From contig NZ_JACHYH010000005.1 of assembly GCF_014192715.1 (NCBI RefSeq), forward strand, positions 1 to 64,000: DNA of 64,000 bases, in the 5' to 3' direction. How positions within the stretch are numbered: the stretch's first letter is position 1; every line of letters starts with the position of its first letter. The translations under genes were made by a program, and so were the position numbers. The DNA is from Luteibacter sp. Sphag1AF (GTDB lineage: Bacteria; Pseudomonadota; Gammaproteobacteria; Xanthomonadales; Rhodanobacteraceae). The notes beneath the pieces are model-generated. The model saw only the letters and a list, made by a program, of their open reading frames with translations. It ran no database searches and had not been told where the DNA came from. Below, one piece after another: positions 1-7,812 of this stretch.

Positions 1-1668
1 GGCCTTACCGCCGACGGCCAGGAGCTTCCCTATGGACCGATCGACGAGACAGCGACGACCGACAGTTTCCTGATCTTCGTCGTTCCCAATGAGCGTGTGG
101 CGGGTCTCGCGCCGCAGGGCAGTGTGGCGTTGTACTACGAAGTGCTGAAGAGCACGGGACCGAAGCGCTCCGTCCAACGCAACCTGATCGTCACCGGTGA
201 GGCGGTGACGCTGCAAGCGCCGAGTGTTCGGGAAGCGCGTGACGGCGCCCTCGATCCGGAAGCGCTGACCGATGGCCTGGCCCATCTGGAACTGGGACCG
301 TATCCGCTGATGGCGCTGGGTGATGAGGTGACCTATTACTGGAAGGCCACGGCCCCCGGCGGGGCGACGTGGTTCAAGACGGAGGGGAGGGATGTCTCCG
401 GCAACGATGTGACGCCCGTTCCCAAGGCGCTGGTGTTCACGCTGACCCGTGCCGAAATCGAGTTGATCAAGGGCTATACGGTGAGCGTGTATTACACCGT
501 GACGCACTTTGCCTCCGGCATGAAGTCCACCTCCCGGGCGCTGGAACTGCGCATCGGCGGCGTGGTCACCTTGCCGCCGCCGCTGGTGGATCATGTGGTC
601 AATGGCTATCTGGACCCGGCCGCCGCACCCGATGGCACCAACATCCGCGTGCGCACCGACTACAGCGGGGCGGTGCATGGCGACTTCGCCAACGTGTACT
701 GGAACGCCCTGCTACCGTACAGCAACATCCACGCCGTGGACCCCGCCAAGCTGGAGGTCGTTTCTCCTGTGGGCGTCGAGTACATCACCGGTAACGAAGG
801 TCGTCAGGTCACCGTCAGCTACGCGATCACCCATCAAGGTCAGCCCGCCCGTCAGGGCGGCTCGACCACCTTCGTGATTGGCACGGCAACCAGCCCGCTG
901 CCGGCCCCCAGCGTGCTGGAAGCGGGGGCAGGCAATACGCTGCCTGGTGACGCGACCAAGGCGACGGTGCGTGTTCCGGTGGGTGCAGCGCTGACGGTGA
1001 ACGACGTGGTGACCGTGCTGTGGAGCGGCGTGACCGGGGCGGGCACGGTGACCGTGTCAAAAACGGTGACGACGGAAGCGGGCTCTTACATTGACCTCGA
1101 TATTCCCGCCGTCGCCATCGCGGCGAATGCCGGACTGACCGTCCTGGTGACTTACACGATCCGTCGTTACAGTAATGGCCGTCTGGACGGCCCATCGCCT
1201 GAGTACCTGTTGAATGTGCAGGCCACCGCACCGGTGCCGTTGTTTGAGGATTTCTCCAGTATCCCGCTCGGAACACAAGTTCCTTATAACAATCAACTCG
1301 AAACGCCGACGATGATTGTCACGCGGCAATCGCCCGAGTTGGGGAGCCTGTACTTCTCGATCTTTGGGGGCTTTGGCGGACACCCGCTCACCTCATTTGG
1401 CACGAACGATCAGCAGGGTCCGCCGAACGACCGCCTGGGCGGATTGTTCCTCAAGAACAGCTATAGCAAGGTCACGTTCGAATATTGCACGTGGAACCCG
1501 CCTTTTCTGGTGATCGCCACCGACGAAGGGGGCGAGCCGGCCATGGCCAGCCTCAGCCTTCCAGGGTCGGTCGGAACGGCGACGCTGGTCCCGTATCCGG
1601 GAAAGCGAATCAAGGCAATCTATGTTCGGGGCATATTCCTTGTCACCGACTTCTATTTCACCCCCTGA
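1..1668 (+). CDS. Ig-like repeat protein, paralogue 1 (5' end outside window)
   Basis: The frame is open from the first base, so the gene begins upstream of the window. The visible 555 residues align by eye with the last two-thirds of the four paralogues that follow. They carry about four Ig-like units of roughly 115 residues, each with the pattern D-x-V-x-V-x-W followed by Y-T-I/V strands. After the shared unit ending near position 1225 the C-terminus is different: a ~140-residue cap rich in Gly, Phe and Tyr replaces the cap shared by the other copies. No function is known. The repeated beta-sandwich design suggests a surface, matrix or binding role, which is inference. No catalytic motif is visible. 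Confidence 0.85.
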   Translation, partial: GLTADGQELPYGPIDETATTDSFLIFVVPNERVAGLAPQGSVALYYEVLKSTGPKRSVQRNLIVTGEAVTLQAPSVREARDGALDPEALTDGLAHLELGPYPLMALGDEVTYYWKATAPGGATWFKTEGRDVSGNDVTPVPKALVFTLTRAEIELIKGYTVSVYYTVTHFASGMKSTSRALELRIGGVVTLPPPLVDHVVNGYLDPAAAPDGTNIRVRTDYSGAVHGDFANVYWNALLPYSNIHAVDPAKLEVVSPVGVEYITGNEGRQVTVSYAITHQGQPARQGGSTTFVIGTATSPLPAPSVLEAGAGNTLPGDATKATVRVPVGAALTVNDVVTVLWSGVTGAGTVTVSKTVTTEAGSYIDLDIPAVAIAANAGLTVLVTYTIRRYSNGRLDGPSPEYLLNVQATAPVPLFEDFSSIPLGTQVPYNNQLETPTMIVTRQSPELGSLYFSIFGGFGGHPLTSFGTNDQQGPPNDRLGGLFLKNSYSKVTFEYCTWNPPFLVIATDEGGEPAMASLSLPGSVGTATLVPYPGKRIKAIYVRGIFLVTDFYFTP

Positions 1669-1700
1669 CGTGATGTTGCGCGTAAACACGGCGAATCCGG

Positions 1701-1737
1701 TCGCGTGCAAAAGGTCTCCGGGAGACCATGCACGCGA
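1701..1737 (+). terminator. Hairpin after paralogue 1
   Basis: A 9-bp outer stem (TCGCGTGCA at 1701 with TGCACGCGA at 1729) encloses a second stem, GGTCTC/GAGACC. It starts 33 bp after the stop codon. No T-run follows, so termination is inferred from position and stability. It is unrelated to the hairpins after the other paralogues. Confidence 0.5.
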
Positions 1738-1810
1738 TCAGCCATGCATATGGACGTCCAGTCATCCGCATCACGATGGTCGCGTCGCGGCTTCGCATGA
1801 TGCATCGTCC

Positions 1811-1979
1811 GCACCTACAACCGATGGCTGACTGGCAGGGTGCAAAGGGCTGAGTAGGATCAGGGCTCGACCCGTGGTTGATTGCCTTGTGACCGCTGAT
1901 CGTGCTGTTTTTCTTTTTCTTCGACACGCGCCTGTTGCGTGAGTGCACGGTGCGTAGCAACTCTGCCAGGAGCCTGCCC
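1811..1979 (+). promoter_or_regulatory. Conserved leader of Ig-like paralogue 2
   Basis: About 165 bp directly before the start codon is conserved before each full paralogue. Order: a CCTACAACCGA block, GGCTGACTGGCAG, GTAGGATC, a variable hairpin region, then TGCACGGTGCGTAG and the ribosome site AGGAG seven bases before ATG. This copy has a T-rich tract near 1905-1920. The rest of the 311-bp gap (1669-1810) holds only the hairpin at 1701. Promoter position is not resolved. Confidence 0.5.
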
Positions 1980-4595
1980 ATGTCCGACCTGTCCAAGTCG
2001 TCGCCCGTCACCTCGTCCAGCGAGAATCGCGGCATGCCCAAATTGAAGTTCGCCAAGCCGTTGGCACCACCTGCGCCGCTCCTGTGGCCCTCGCCCACGA
2101 TGCCTGAGGTCGAGCCCTTCGGTGGCATCAATGCCAGTCATCTGAGCGGCGAGTATCCGAAGTTCCTGGTGCAGACCGGAAGCTTCACCACGCCCCTGGC
2201 GCCGCGCGACACGATCAGCGTGTACTGGGATTCCCCGGGGGAGCTGATCGGCACCACCACCATCGAGGATGCCACTTCCGGCAACGTGTATGTCCAGGTG
2301 GACGGACGGCTTATCCGGGAGCGCGGGGAAGGCTTGCGAGTCTATTACTACATCCAGCGTAATTTCGCTGGCACGGTCACTTCTTCGAACCTGGGCTTCG
2401 TGCTGGTGAAGTTCCGCATCCCCGGTGAAGACGACGAGGGCAACCTCACCCTGACCGCGCCCATCGTCGCACCGGCACTGATTGACCCCGATATGCCGGT
2501 GACCGTCACCATTGAACCCTGGCAGAACGCCTTCGAGGAAGACCGGCTTATCCTGCTGTGGGGTGCCGTGTCCTATGAGGTGCCCGGGCCCTTCCCGGCG
2601 GACCTTCCCGTGACCTTTACCGTGCCGCCCGAGATCATCGCCAACGGTGGCAGCAACCCGGCGATGGAAGTGAGCTACCGGATCGTGGATGAGGTGGGTA
2701 ACTGGTCCCCGCGCTCGCCGGTGGCCGTGGTGCACGTGCCGGCGGGAAACGAACCGCTGAAACCGCCCGTGGTGATCGAGGCGCCGGGCGGCGTGCTGGA
2801 TCTGATTACGCTGGATGGCGACGACGTCCATGTGCAGGTCGATCTGGAGCAGGCCGGACTCGCCGTCGGCGACACCCTCGTGCTGACCTGGAAAGGCATG
2901 ACGGGGGAAGGCACGGAGCTGCCGTATACACCGCAGGAGGAGACGGTCACCCACGACTCCTTTGTCATTTTCACCATTCCCCATGCGCGGGTGATACCAC
3001 TGGGTCCCGACGGCAGTGCGTGCCTGTACTACGAAGCGCACACGAGTGAAGGCACGCTGCGTTCCGGGCAGCGCAACCTGACTGTCACCGGTGAGGAGCT
3101 GGTCCTGGAGGCACCGAGTGTTCGGGAGGCGCATAACGGCGCACTGGACCCGGAATTCCTGGTGGATGACGTGGCCCATCTGGACGTGGGACCGTATCCC
3201 CTGATGGCCATCGGTGACGAGGTCACTTATTACTGGACCGCCACGAGCCACGGTGGCGTGACCATATTCAGGACCGGCTCGGTAGATGTGTCCGGCAATG
3301 ATGTGACGCCCGCTCCCATCCCGCTCGTCTTTACCCTGACCCGTCAGGAGATCGAGCACATCAAGGGCTACGCGGTGCATGTGTATTACACCGTCAAACA
3401 CTATGACACCGGCCTGACATCCACGTCGCAGCGGCTGGATCTGCGCATCGCTGGTGTGATCACCCTGCCGACGCCTCATGTGGATCATGTGGTCAACGGG
3501 TACCTGGACCCGGCCACTGCGCCCGATGGCACCACCATCCGCATCCCCACCGACTACGGCGGCGCGAAGCTGGGGGATTTCGCCAACGTGTACTGGGATG
3601 CGCCGCTACCGTACAGCAACCTCTACGCCGTGGACCCCACCGAGACGGAGATCGCCTGCCCGGTGGGCGTCGAGTACATCACCGGCAACCAGGGACATGA
3701 GGTCACCGTCAGCTACGCGATCACCCACGATGGCCAGCCCACGCACGAGGGCGGCTCGACCACTTTCCTGATTGGAACGGCAACAGGCTCACTGCCGGCA
3801 CCCGGCGTGCTGGAAGCGGGTGTGGGCAATACGCTGCCCGGCAGTGCGGTCAGGGCGACCGTGCGCGTTCCCGCGGACGCCGCGCTGGCTGTGAACGACG
3901 TGGTGAAAGTGCACTGGAAAGGCGCGGCCGGTGTGGGCACCGCGAACGTAAACAGGACAGTGACCACGGAAGCGGGCTCGTACATCGACGTCGAGATTCC
4001 CGATACGGCCATCTTTCCTAATGCCGGCAAGGTGGTCCATGTGACGTATACGATCGCGCGTGCCGCATCCGGACGGGAGGAGGGGCCTTCGCCTGAGTAC
4101 GTGTTGAATGTGCTGGTGCCTGTCTTCGTCGAGGAAACCTTCGAAAACGGGCCAGAGCGACTGGTCCTCTTTCCGGGTGAGAGCTATAAGTTTCGCTACT
4201 TTTATGCCCTGAACCTCGCCACGGACCCGAACCCCCGGTACAACCGCGTGTATCTGCGCGATCAGTATGGCGAACGATACGCGCCGCATGTCTCCGGCAA
4301 TGCCCTGGAGCCGACAAGTGAAAACACCACCCTTGAGCTTGCCTTCGATATTCCATGCACGAAGGTGGCGTTTGGCGTGGCCGCCTCAACAGACTCAACG
4401 GATGAGCGGATTTTTGCGTACTCAGACGGAGAGCAAGTTGGCAGTGCCATCCTGCCGCCGGCGGGAACGGCCACGACCATGACCTTCAACGCGCCTGAGG
4501 GCAAGCCGATCACGACGCTCACCGTGCGTGGCGTGGGAGACGGCAGCGGCACAACCTATCATGTGCTCATCGACAACATCGTGATGACTTTCTGA
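1980..4595 (+). CDS. Ig-like repeat protein, paralogue 2
   Basis: 871 residues. I chose ATG 1980 because AGGAG lies seven bases upstream and all full paralogues share MSDLS at this point; an upstream in-frame start at 1902 lies inside the conserved leader. Residues 1-45 are low-complexity and Pro/Ser-rich with no signal peptide. About six Ig-like units follow (roughly 50-150, 155-260, 260-370, 370-490, 490-605, 605-720). A C-terminal cap (about 725-871) begins near the motif EETFE and ends IDNIVMTF. No enzyme motif is seen. Without a signal peptide, export would need a leaderless route, or the protein is cytoplasmic. Function unknown. Confidence 0.88.
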   Translation: MSDLSKSSPVTSSSENRGMPKLKFAKPLAPPAPLLWPSPTMPEVEPFGGINASHLSGEYPKFLVQTGSFTTPLAPRDTISVYWDSPGELIGTTTIEDATSGNVYVQVDGRLIRERGEGLRVYYYIQRNFAGTVTSSNLGFVLVKFRIPGEDDEGNLTLTAPIVAPALIDPDMPVTVTIEPWQNAFEEDRLILLWGAVSYEVPGPFPADLPVTFTVPPEIIANGGSNPAMEVSYRIVDEVGNWSPRSPVAVVHVPAGNEPLKPPVVIEAPGGVLDLITLDGDDVHVQVDLEQAGLAVGDTLVLTWKGMTGEGTELPYTPQEETVTHDSFVIFTIPHARVIPLGPDGSACLYYEAHTSEGTLRSGQRNLTVTGEELVLEAPSVREAHNGALDPEFLVDDVAHLDVGPYPLMAIGDEVTYYWTATSHGGVTIFRTGSVDVSGNDVTPAPIPLVFTLTRQEIEHIKGYAVHVYYTVKHYDTGLTSTSQRLDLRIAGVITLPTPHVDHVVNGYLDPATAPDGTTIRIPTDYGGAKLGDFANVYWDAPLPYSNLYAVDPTETEIACPVGVEYITGNQGHEVTVSYAITHDGQPTHEGGSTTFLIGTATGSLPAPGVLEAGVGNTLPGSAVRATVRVPADAALAVNDVVKVHWKGAAGVGTANVNRTVTTEAGSYIDVEIPDTAIFPNAGKVVHVTYTIARAASGREEGPSPEYVLNVLVPVFVEETFENGPERLVLFPGESYKFRYFYALNLATDPNPRYNRVYLRDQYGERYAPHVSGNALEPTSENTTLELAFDIPCTKVAFGVAASTDSTDERIFAYSDGEQVGSAILPPAGTATTMTFNAPEGKPITTLTVRGVGDGSGTTYHVLIDNIVMTF

Positions 4596-4610
4596 CGCCT
4601 CAGTATCTCT

Positions 4611-4654
4611 GGCCCGGATCATCGCTGCCTGGATGAGAGGCGATGATCCCGGCC
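4611..4654 (+). terminator. Long hairpin after paralogue 2
   Basis: GGCCCGGATCATCGC at 4611 pairs with GCGATGATCCCGGCC ending at 4654 over about 14 bp with an 14-base loop. The same element follows paralogues 3, 4 and 5. It lacks a T-run, so it may act as an mRNA 3' stabiliser as well as a terminator. Confidence 0.55.
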
Positions 4655-4774
4655 AGTGTTTCAGCAGCAGGGCGGGAAGGGCGCTCATGCTCCGGAAGAC
4701 CGCGGCCAGTTCAGGCAACGCCTGTCGTGACGTTGTTGCGATGAGGTGCACTCACTGCGACGAGATGCCATGTC

Positions 4775-4940
4775 TGCGCCTACAACCGACGGCTGACTGG
4801 CAGCGTGCAAGGGGCTGGGTAGGATCACGATTCGACCAGCGGTGATGACTTGTTCACCGCTGCTCATGTCGATGCTTCCTATTTGATACGTGCCTGTTGC
4901 ATGCGTGCACGGTGCGTAGCAGCCCTGCCCGGAGCCTGCC
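4775..4940 (+). promoter_or_regulatory. Conserved leader of Ig-like paralogue 3
   Basis: Second copy of the leader. It contains an 8-bp perfect stem, AGCGGTGA (4838-4845) with TCACCGCT (4854-4861), after the CCTAC/GTAGG pair. The ribosome site CGGAG precedes ATG 4941. The remainder of the 345-bp gap (4655-4774) shows no further recognisable element. Confidence 0.5.
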
Positions 4941-7559
4941 ATGTCTGACCTGTCCAAGTCGTCGCCTGTCACCTCGTCCAGCCAGAATCGCGGCATGCCC
5001 AAATTGAAGTTCGCCCAGCCGCTGGCACCACCTGCGCCGCTCCTGTCGCCCTCGCCGACGATGCCCGAGGTCGAGCCCTTCGGTGGCATCAATGCCAGTC
5101 ATCTGAGCGGCGTGTATCCGAAGATCCTGGTGCAGACTGGAGGCTTCACCACGCCCCTGGCACCCACCGATTCGGTCAGCGTGTACTGGAATTCCCCGCC
5201 GATGCTGATCGGCACCACCACGATCCATGAAACCACTTCCGGCAACGTGTATGTCCAGGTGGACGGACGGGTAATCTGGCAACACGGAGAAGGCTCGCGA
5301 GTCTATTACTACATCCAGCGCAATTTCGCGGGCACGGCCATTTCTTCGAACGTGGCTACCGTGCTGGTGAAGTACCGCATCCCCGGCGAAGACGATCAGG
5401 GCAGCCTCACCCTGACCGCGCCCGTCGTCACGCCTGCCGTAATTGGCGCTGGCACGACGGTGACCGTCACCATCGACCCCTGGCAGAACGCCTTCGAGGA
5501 AGACCGGCTGATCCTTCTGTGGGGCGCCGTGTCCTATGAGGTGCCCGGGCCCTTCGCCGCTGACCAGCCCGTGGCATTTGTCGTGCCGCCGGAGATCATC
5601 GTCAACGGCGGCAGCAATCCGGCGATGGAAGTGAGCTACCGGATTGTGGATCAGGTGGGCAACTGGTCGCGACGCTCTCCAGTCGCACGGGTGCACGTGC
5701 AGGCGGACAACGATCGGCTGAAGCCGCCCATGGTGATCGAGGCCCCGGGCGGCGTGCTGGATCTGACCGCCCTGAAGGGCGACGACGTCCATGTGCAGGT
5801 CGATCTGGAGCAGGCCGGACTCGCCGTCGGCGACACCATCTTCCTGACCTGGAAAGGCATGACGGGTGAAGGCACGGAGCTGCCGTATGGGCCGTTCGAG
5901 GAGAACGTCACTGACGAGGTCTTCATCATTTTCACCGTCCCCCATGCGCGGGTGGCGCCGCTGGGTCCGGGCGGCAGTGTGTCCCTGTACTACGAAGCGC
6001 GCACGAGTGAAGGCACGCTGCGTTCCGCGCAGCGCAACCTGACCGTCACCGGTGAGGCCGTGGTGCTGGACGTATTGAGGGTGAGGGAAGCACGTGACGG
6101 AGTGCTCGATCCGGAAGCCATTGTGGATGGCGTGGCTCATCTGGACGTGGGGCCGTATCCCCTCATGGCCCTTGGCGATGAGGTCACTTATTACTGGACT
6201 GCCACGAGCCATGGCGGCGCGACTGTGTTCAGGAAAGAGTCCAGGGATGTGTCCGGCAACGATGTAACGCCCGCCCCCAAGCCGCTGGTGTTTACGCTGA
6301 CCCGTGAGGAAATCGAGCGGATCAAGGGCTATGCGGTGAGTGTGCATTACACCGTCAGGCACTTTGCCAACGGTGTGACATCCATGTCGAAACGGCTGGA
6401 ACTGCGCATCGCTGGTGTGATCGCCCTGCCGCCGCCTCGGGTGGATCACGAGGAATACGGATACCTGGACCCGGCCGCTGCACCCACCGGCACCAACATC
6501 CGCGTGCGCACCAACTACAGCGACGCGGCGCATGGCGATTTCGCCAACGTGTACTGGGATGCGCCGCTACCGTACCAAAACCTCCACGCCGTGGACCCCG
6601 ACAGGCTGGAGGTCGTCTCTGCGGTGGGCGCCGAGTACATCACCGGCAACGAAGGTCATGAGGTCACCGTCAGCTACGTCATCACCCGCGATGGCCAGCC
6701 CACGCACCAGGGCGGCTTGACCACTTTCCTGATTGGAACGGAAACGGTCGTCCAACTGCCGGCGCCCGGTGTGCTGGAGGCGGGGGCGGGCGATACGCTG
6801 CCCGGCGATGCGGCCGGGGCGACAGTGCGCATTCCGGCGGCCGTGAATGTGGCAGTCAATGACGTGGTGACCGTGTTTTGGAACGGCGTGCCGGGAGAGG
6901 GCAGCGTGAGCGTAGCCAAAACAGTGGTGACGGAAGCGGGCTCGGACGTCCATATCGAGATTCCCGACACGGCCGTCTTTCCTAATGCCGGCCAGGCAGT
7001 CCATGTGATGTATACGATCGCGCGTGCCGCGTCCGGACGGGTGGATGGGCCTTCGCTTGCGTACCTGCTGAATGTGCTGGTGCCTGTCTTCGTCGAGGAA
7101 ACCTTCGAAAGCGGGCTAGCGCAACTGACCCTCTTGCCGAGTCAGAGCTATAAGTTTCGCTACTTTCTTGCCACGAATCGCGCCACGAACGCAGACCCCG
7201 GGTTTAACCTCGTGTATCTGCGCGATGCGTATGGCCAGCAATACGCACCGCATGTCTCCGGCACGGCCCTGGAGCCGTCGAGTGAATATACCGTCCTCGA
7301 TCTTGCCTTCGATTTATGGTGCACGAAGGTCACGCTTGGCGTGGCCGCCTCAACATCTTCAACGGATGAACGGATTTTTGCGTACTCATTCGGAGAGCAA
7401 GTTGGCAGTGCTGTGCTGCCACCGACGGGAACGGCCACGACCGTTACCTTCAACGCGCCTGCGGGCAGGCCGATCACGAATATCAGCGTGCGCGGCGTGG
7501 GAGACGGCAACGACGCAACCCATTATGTGGTCATCGACAACATCGTGATGACTTTCTGA
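4941..7559 (+). CDS. Ig-like repeat protein, paralogue 3
   Basis: 872 residues, same design as paralogue 2: a Pro-rich leader segment of about 45 residues without signal peptide, six Ig-like units of about 115 residues, and the shared C-terminal cap ending IDNIVMTF. Of the full copies it looks closest to paralogue 2 by eye, with near-identical first 45 residues. Differences cluster in surface-type positions and in the last two units. It has its own leader and hairpin, so it can be transcribed separately. Function unknown. Confidence 0.88.
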   Translation: MSDLSKSSPVTSSSQNRGMPKLKFAQPLAPPAPLLSPSPTMPEVEPFGGINASHLSGVYPKILVQTGGFTTPLAPTDSVSVYWNSPPMLIGTTTIHETTSGNVYVQVDGRVIWQHGEGSRVYYYIQRNFAGTAISSNVATVLVKYRIPGEDDQGSLTLTAPVVTPAVIGAGTTVTVTIDPWQNAFEEDRLILLWGAVSYEVPGPFAADQPVAFVVPPEIIVNGGSNPAMEVSYRIVDQVGNWSRRSPVARVHVQADNDRLKPPMVIEAPGGVLDLTALKGDDVHVQVDLEQAGLAVGDTIFLTWKGMTGEGTELPYGPFEENVTDEVFIIFTVPHARVAPLGPGGSVSLYYEARTSEGTLRSAQRNLTVTGEAVVLDVLRVREARDGVLDPEAIVDGVAHLDVGPYPLMALGDEVTYYWTATSHGGATVFRKESRDVSGNDVTPAPKPLVFTLTREEIERIKGYAVSVHYTVRHFANGVTSMSKRLELRIAGVIALPPPRVDHEEYGYLDPAAAPTGTNIRVRTNYSDAAHGDFANVYWDAPLPYQNLHAVDPDRLEVVSAVGAEYITGNEGHEVTVSYVITRDGQPTHQGGLTTFLIGTETVVQLPAPGVLEAGAGDTLPGDAAGATVRIPAAVNVAVNDVVTVFWNGVPGEGSVSVAKTVVTEAGSDVHIEIPDTAVFPNAGQAVHVMYTIARAASGRVDGPSLAYLLNVLVPVFVEETFESGLAQLTLLPSQSYKFRYFLATNRATNADPGFNLVYLRDAYGQQYAPHVSGTALEPSSEYTVLDLAFDLWCTKVTLGVAASTSSTDERIFAYSFGEQVGSAVLPPTGTATTVTFNAPAGRPITNISVRGVGDGNDATHYVVIDNIVMTF

Positions 7560-7574
7560 CGCGTCGGGATGTCT

Positions 7575-7618
7575 GGCCGGGATGATCGCTGCGTGCATGA
7601 GAGACGGTGATCCCGGCC
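7575..7618 (+). terminator. Long hairpin after paralogue 3
   Basis: Third-paralogue copy of the GGCCGGGAT...ATCCCGGCC hairpin, with a less perfect inner stem than the copy at 4611. It lies 16 bp after the stop codon and has no T-run. Confidence 0.5.
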
Positions 7619-7644
7619 AGTGTTTCAGCAGGGCACGAAGCGCA

Positions 7645-7812
7645 CCTGCGCCTACAACCGACGGCTGACTGGCAGGGTGCGAGGGGCTGAGTAGGATCGG
7701 GGTTCGATCCCGTGGTGCTATCTGATCACCACGGTCGTGCCGCTGCTTTCTATTTGATACGTGCCTGTTGCGTGCGTGCACGGTGCGTAGAAACCCTGCC
7801 AGGAGCCTGCCC
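7645..7812 (+). promoter_or_regulatory. Conserved leader of Ig-like paralogue 4
   Basis: Third leader copy. At the place of the stem in the 4775 copy it forms a different perfect 8-bp stem, CCGTGGTG (7710-7717) with CACCACGG (7727-7734). This looks like compensatory change. AGGAG precedes ATG 7813 by seven bases. Confidence 0.5.
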
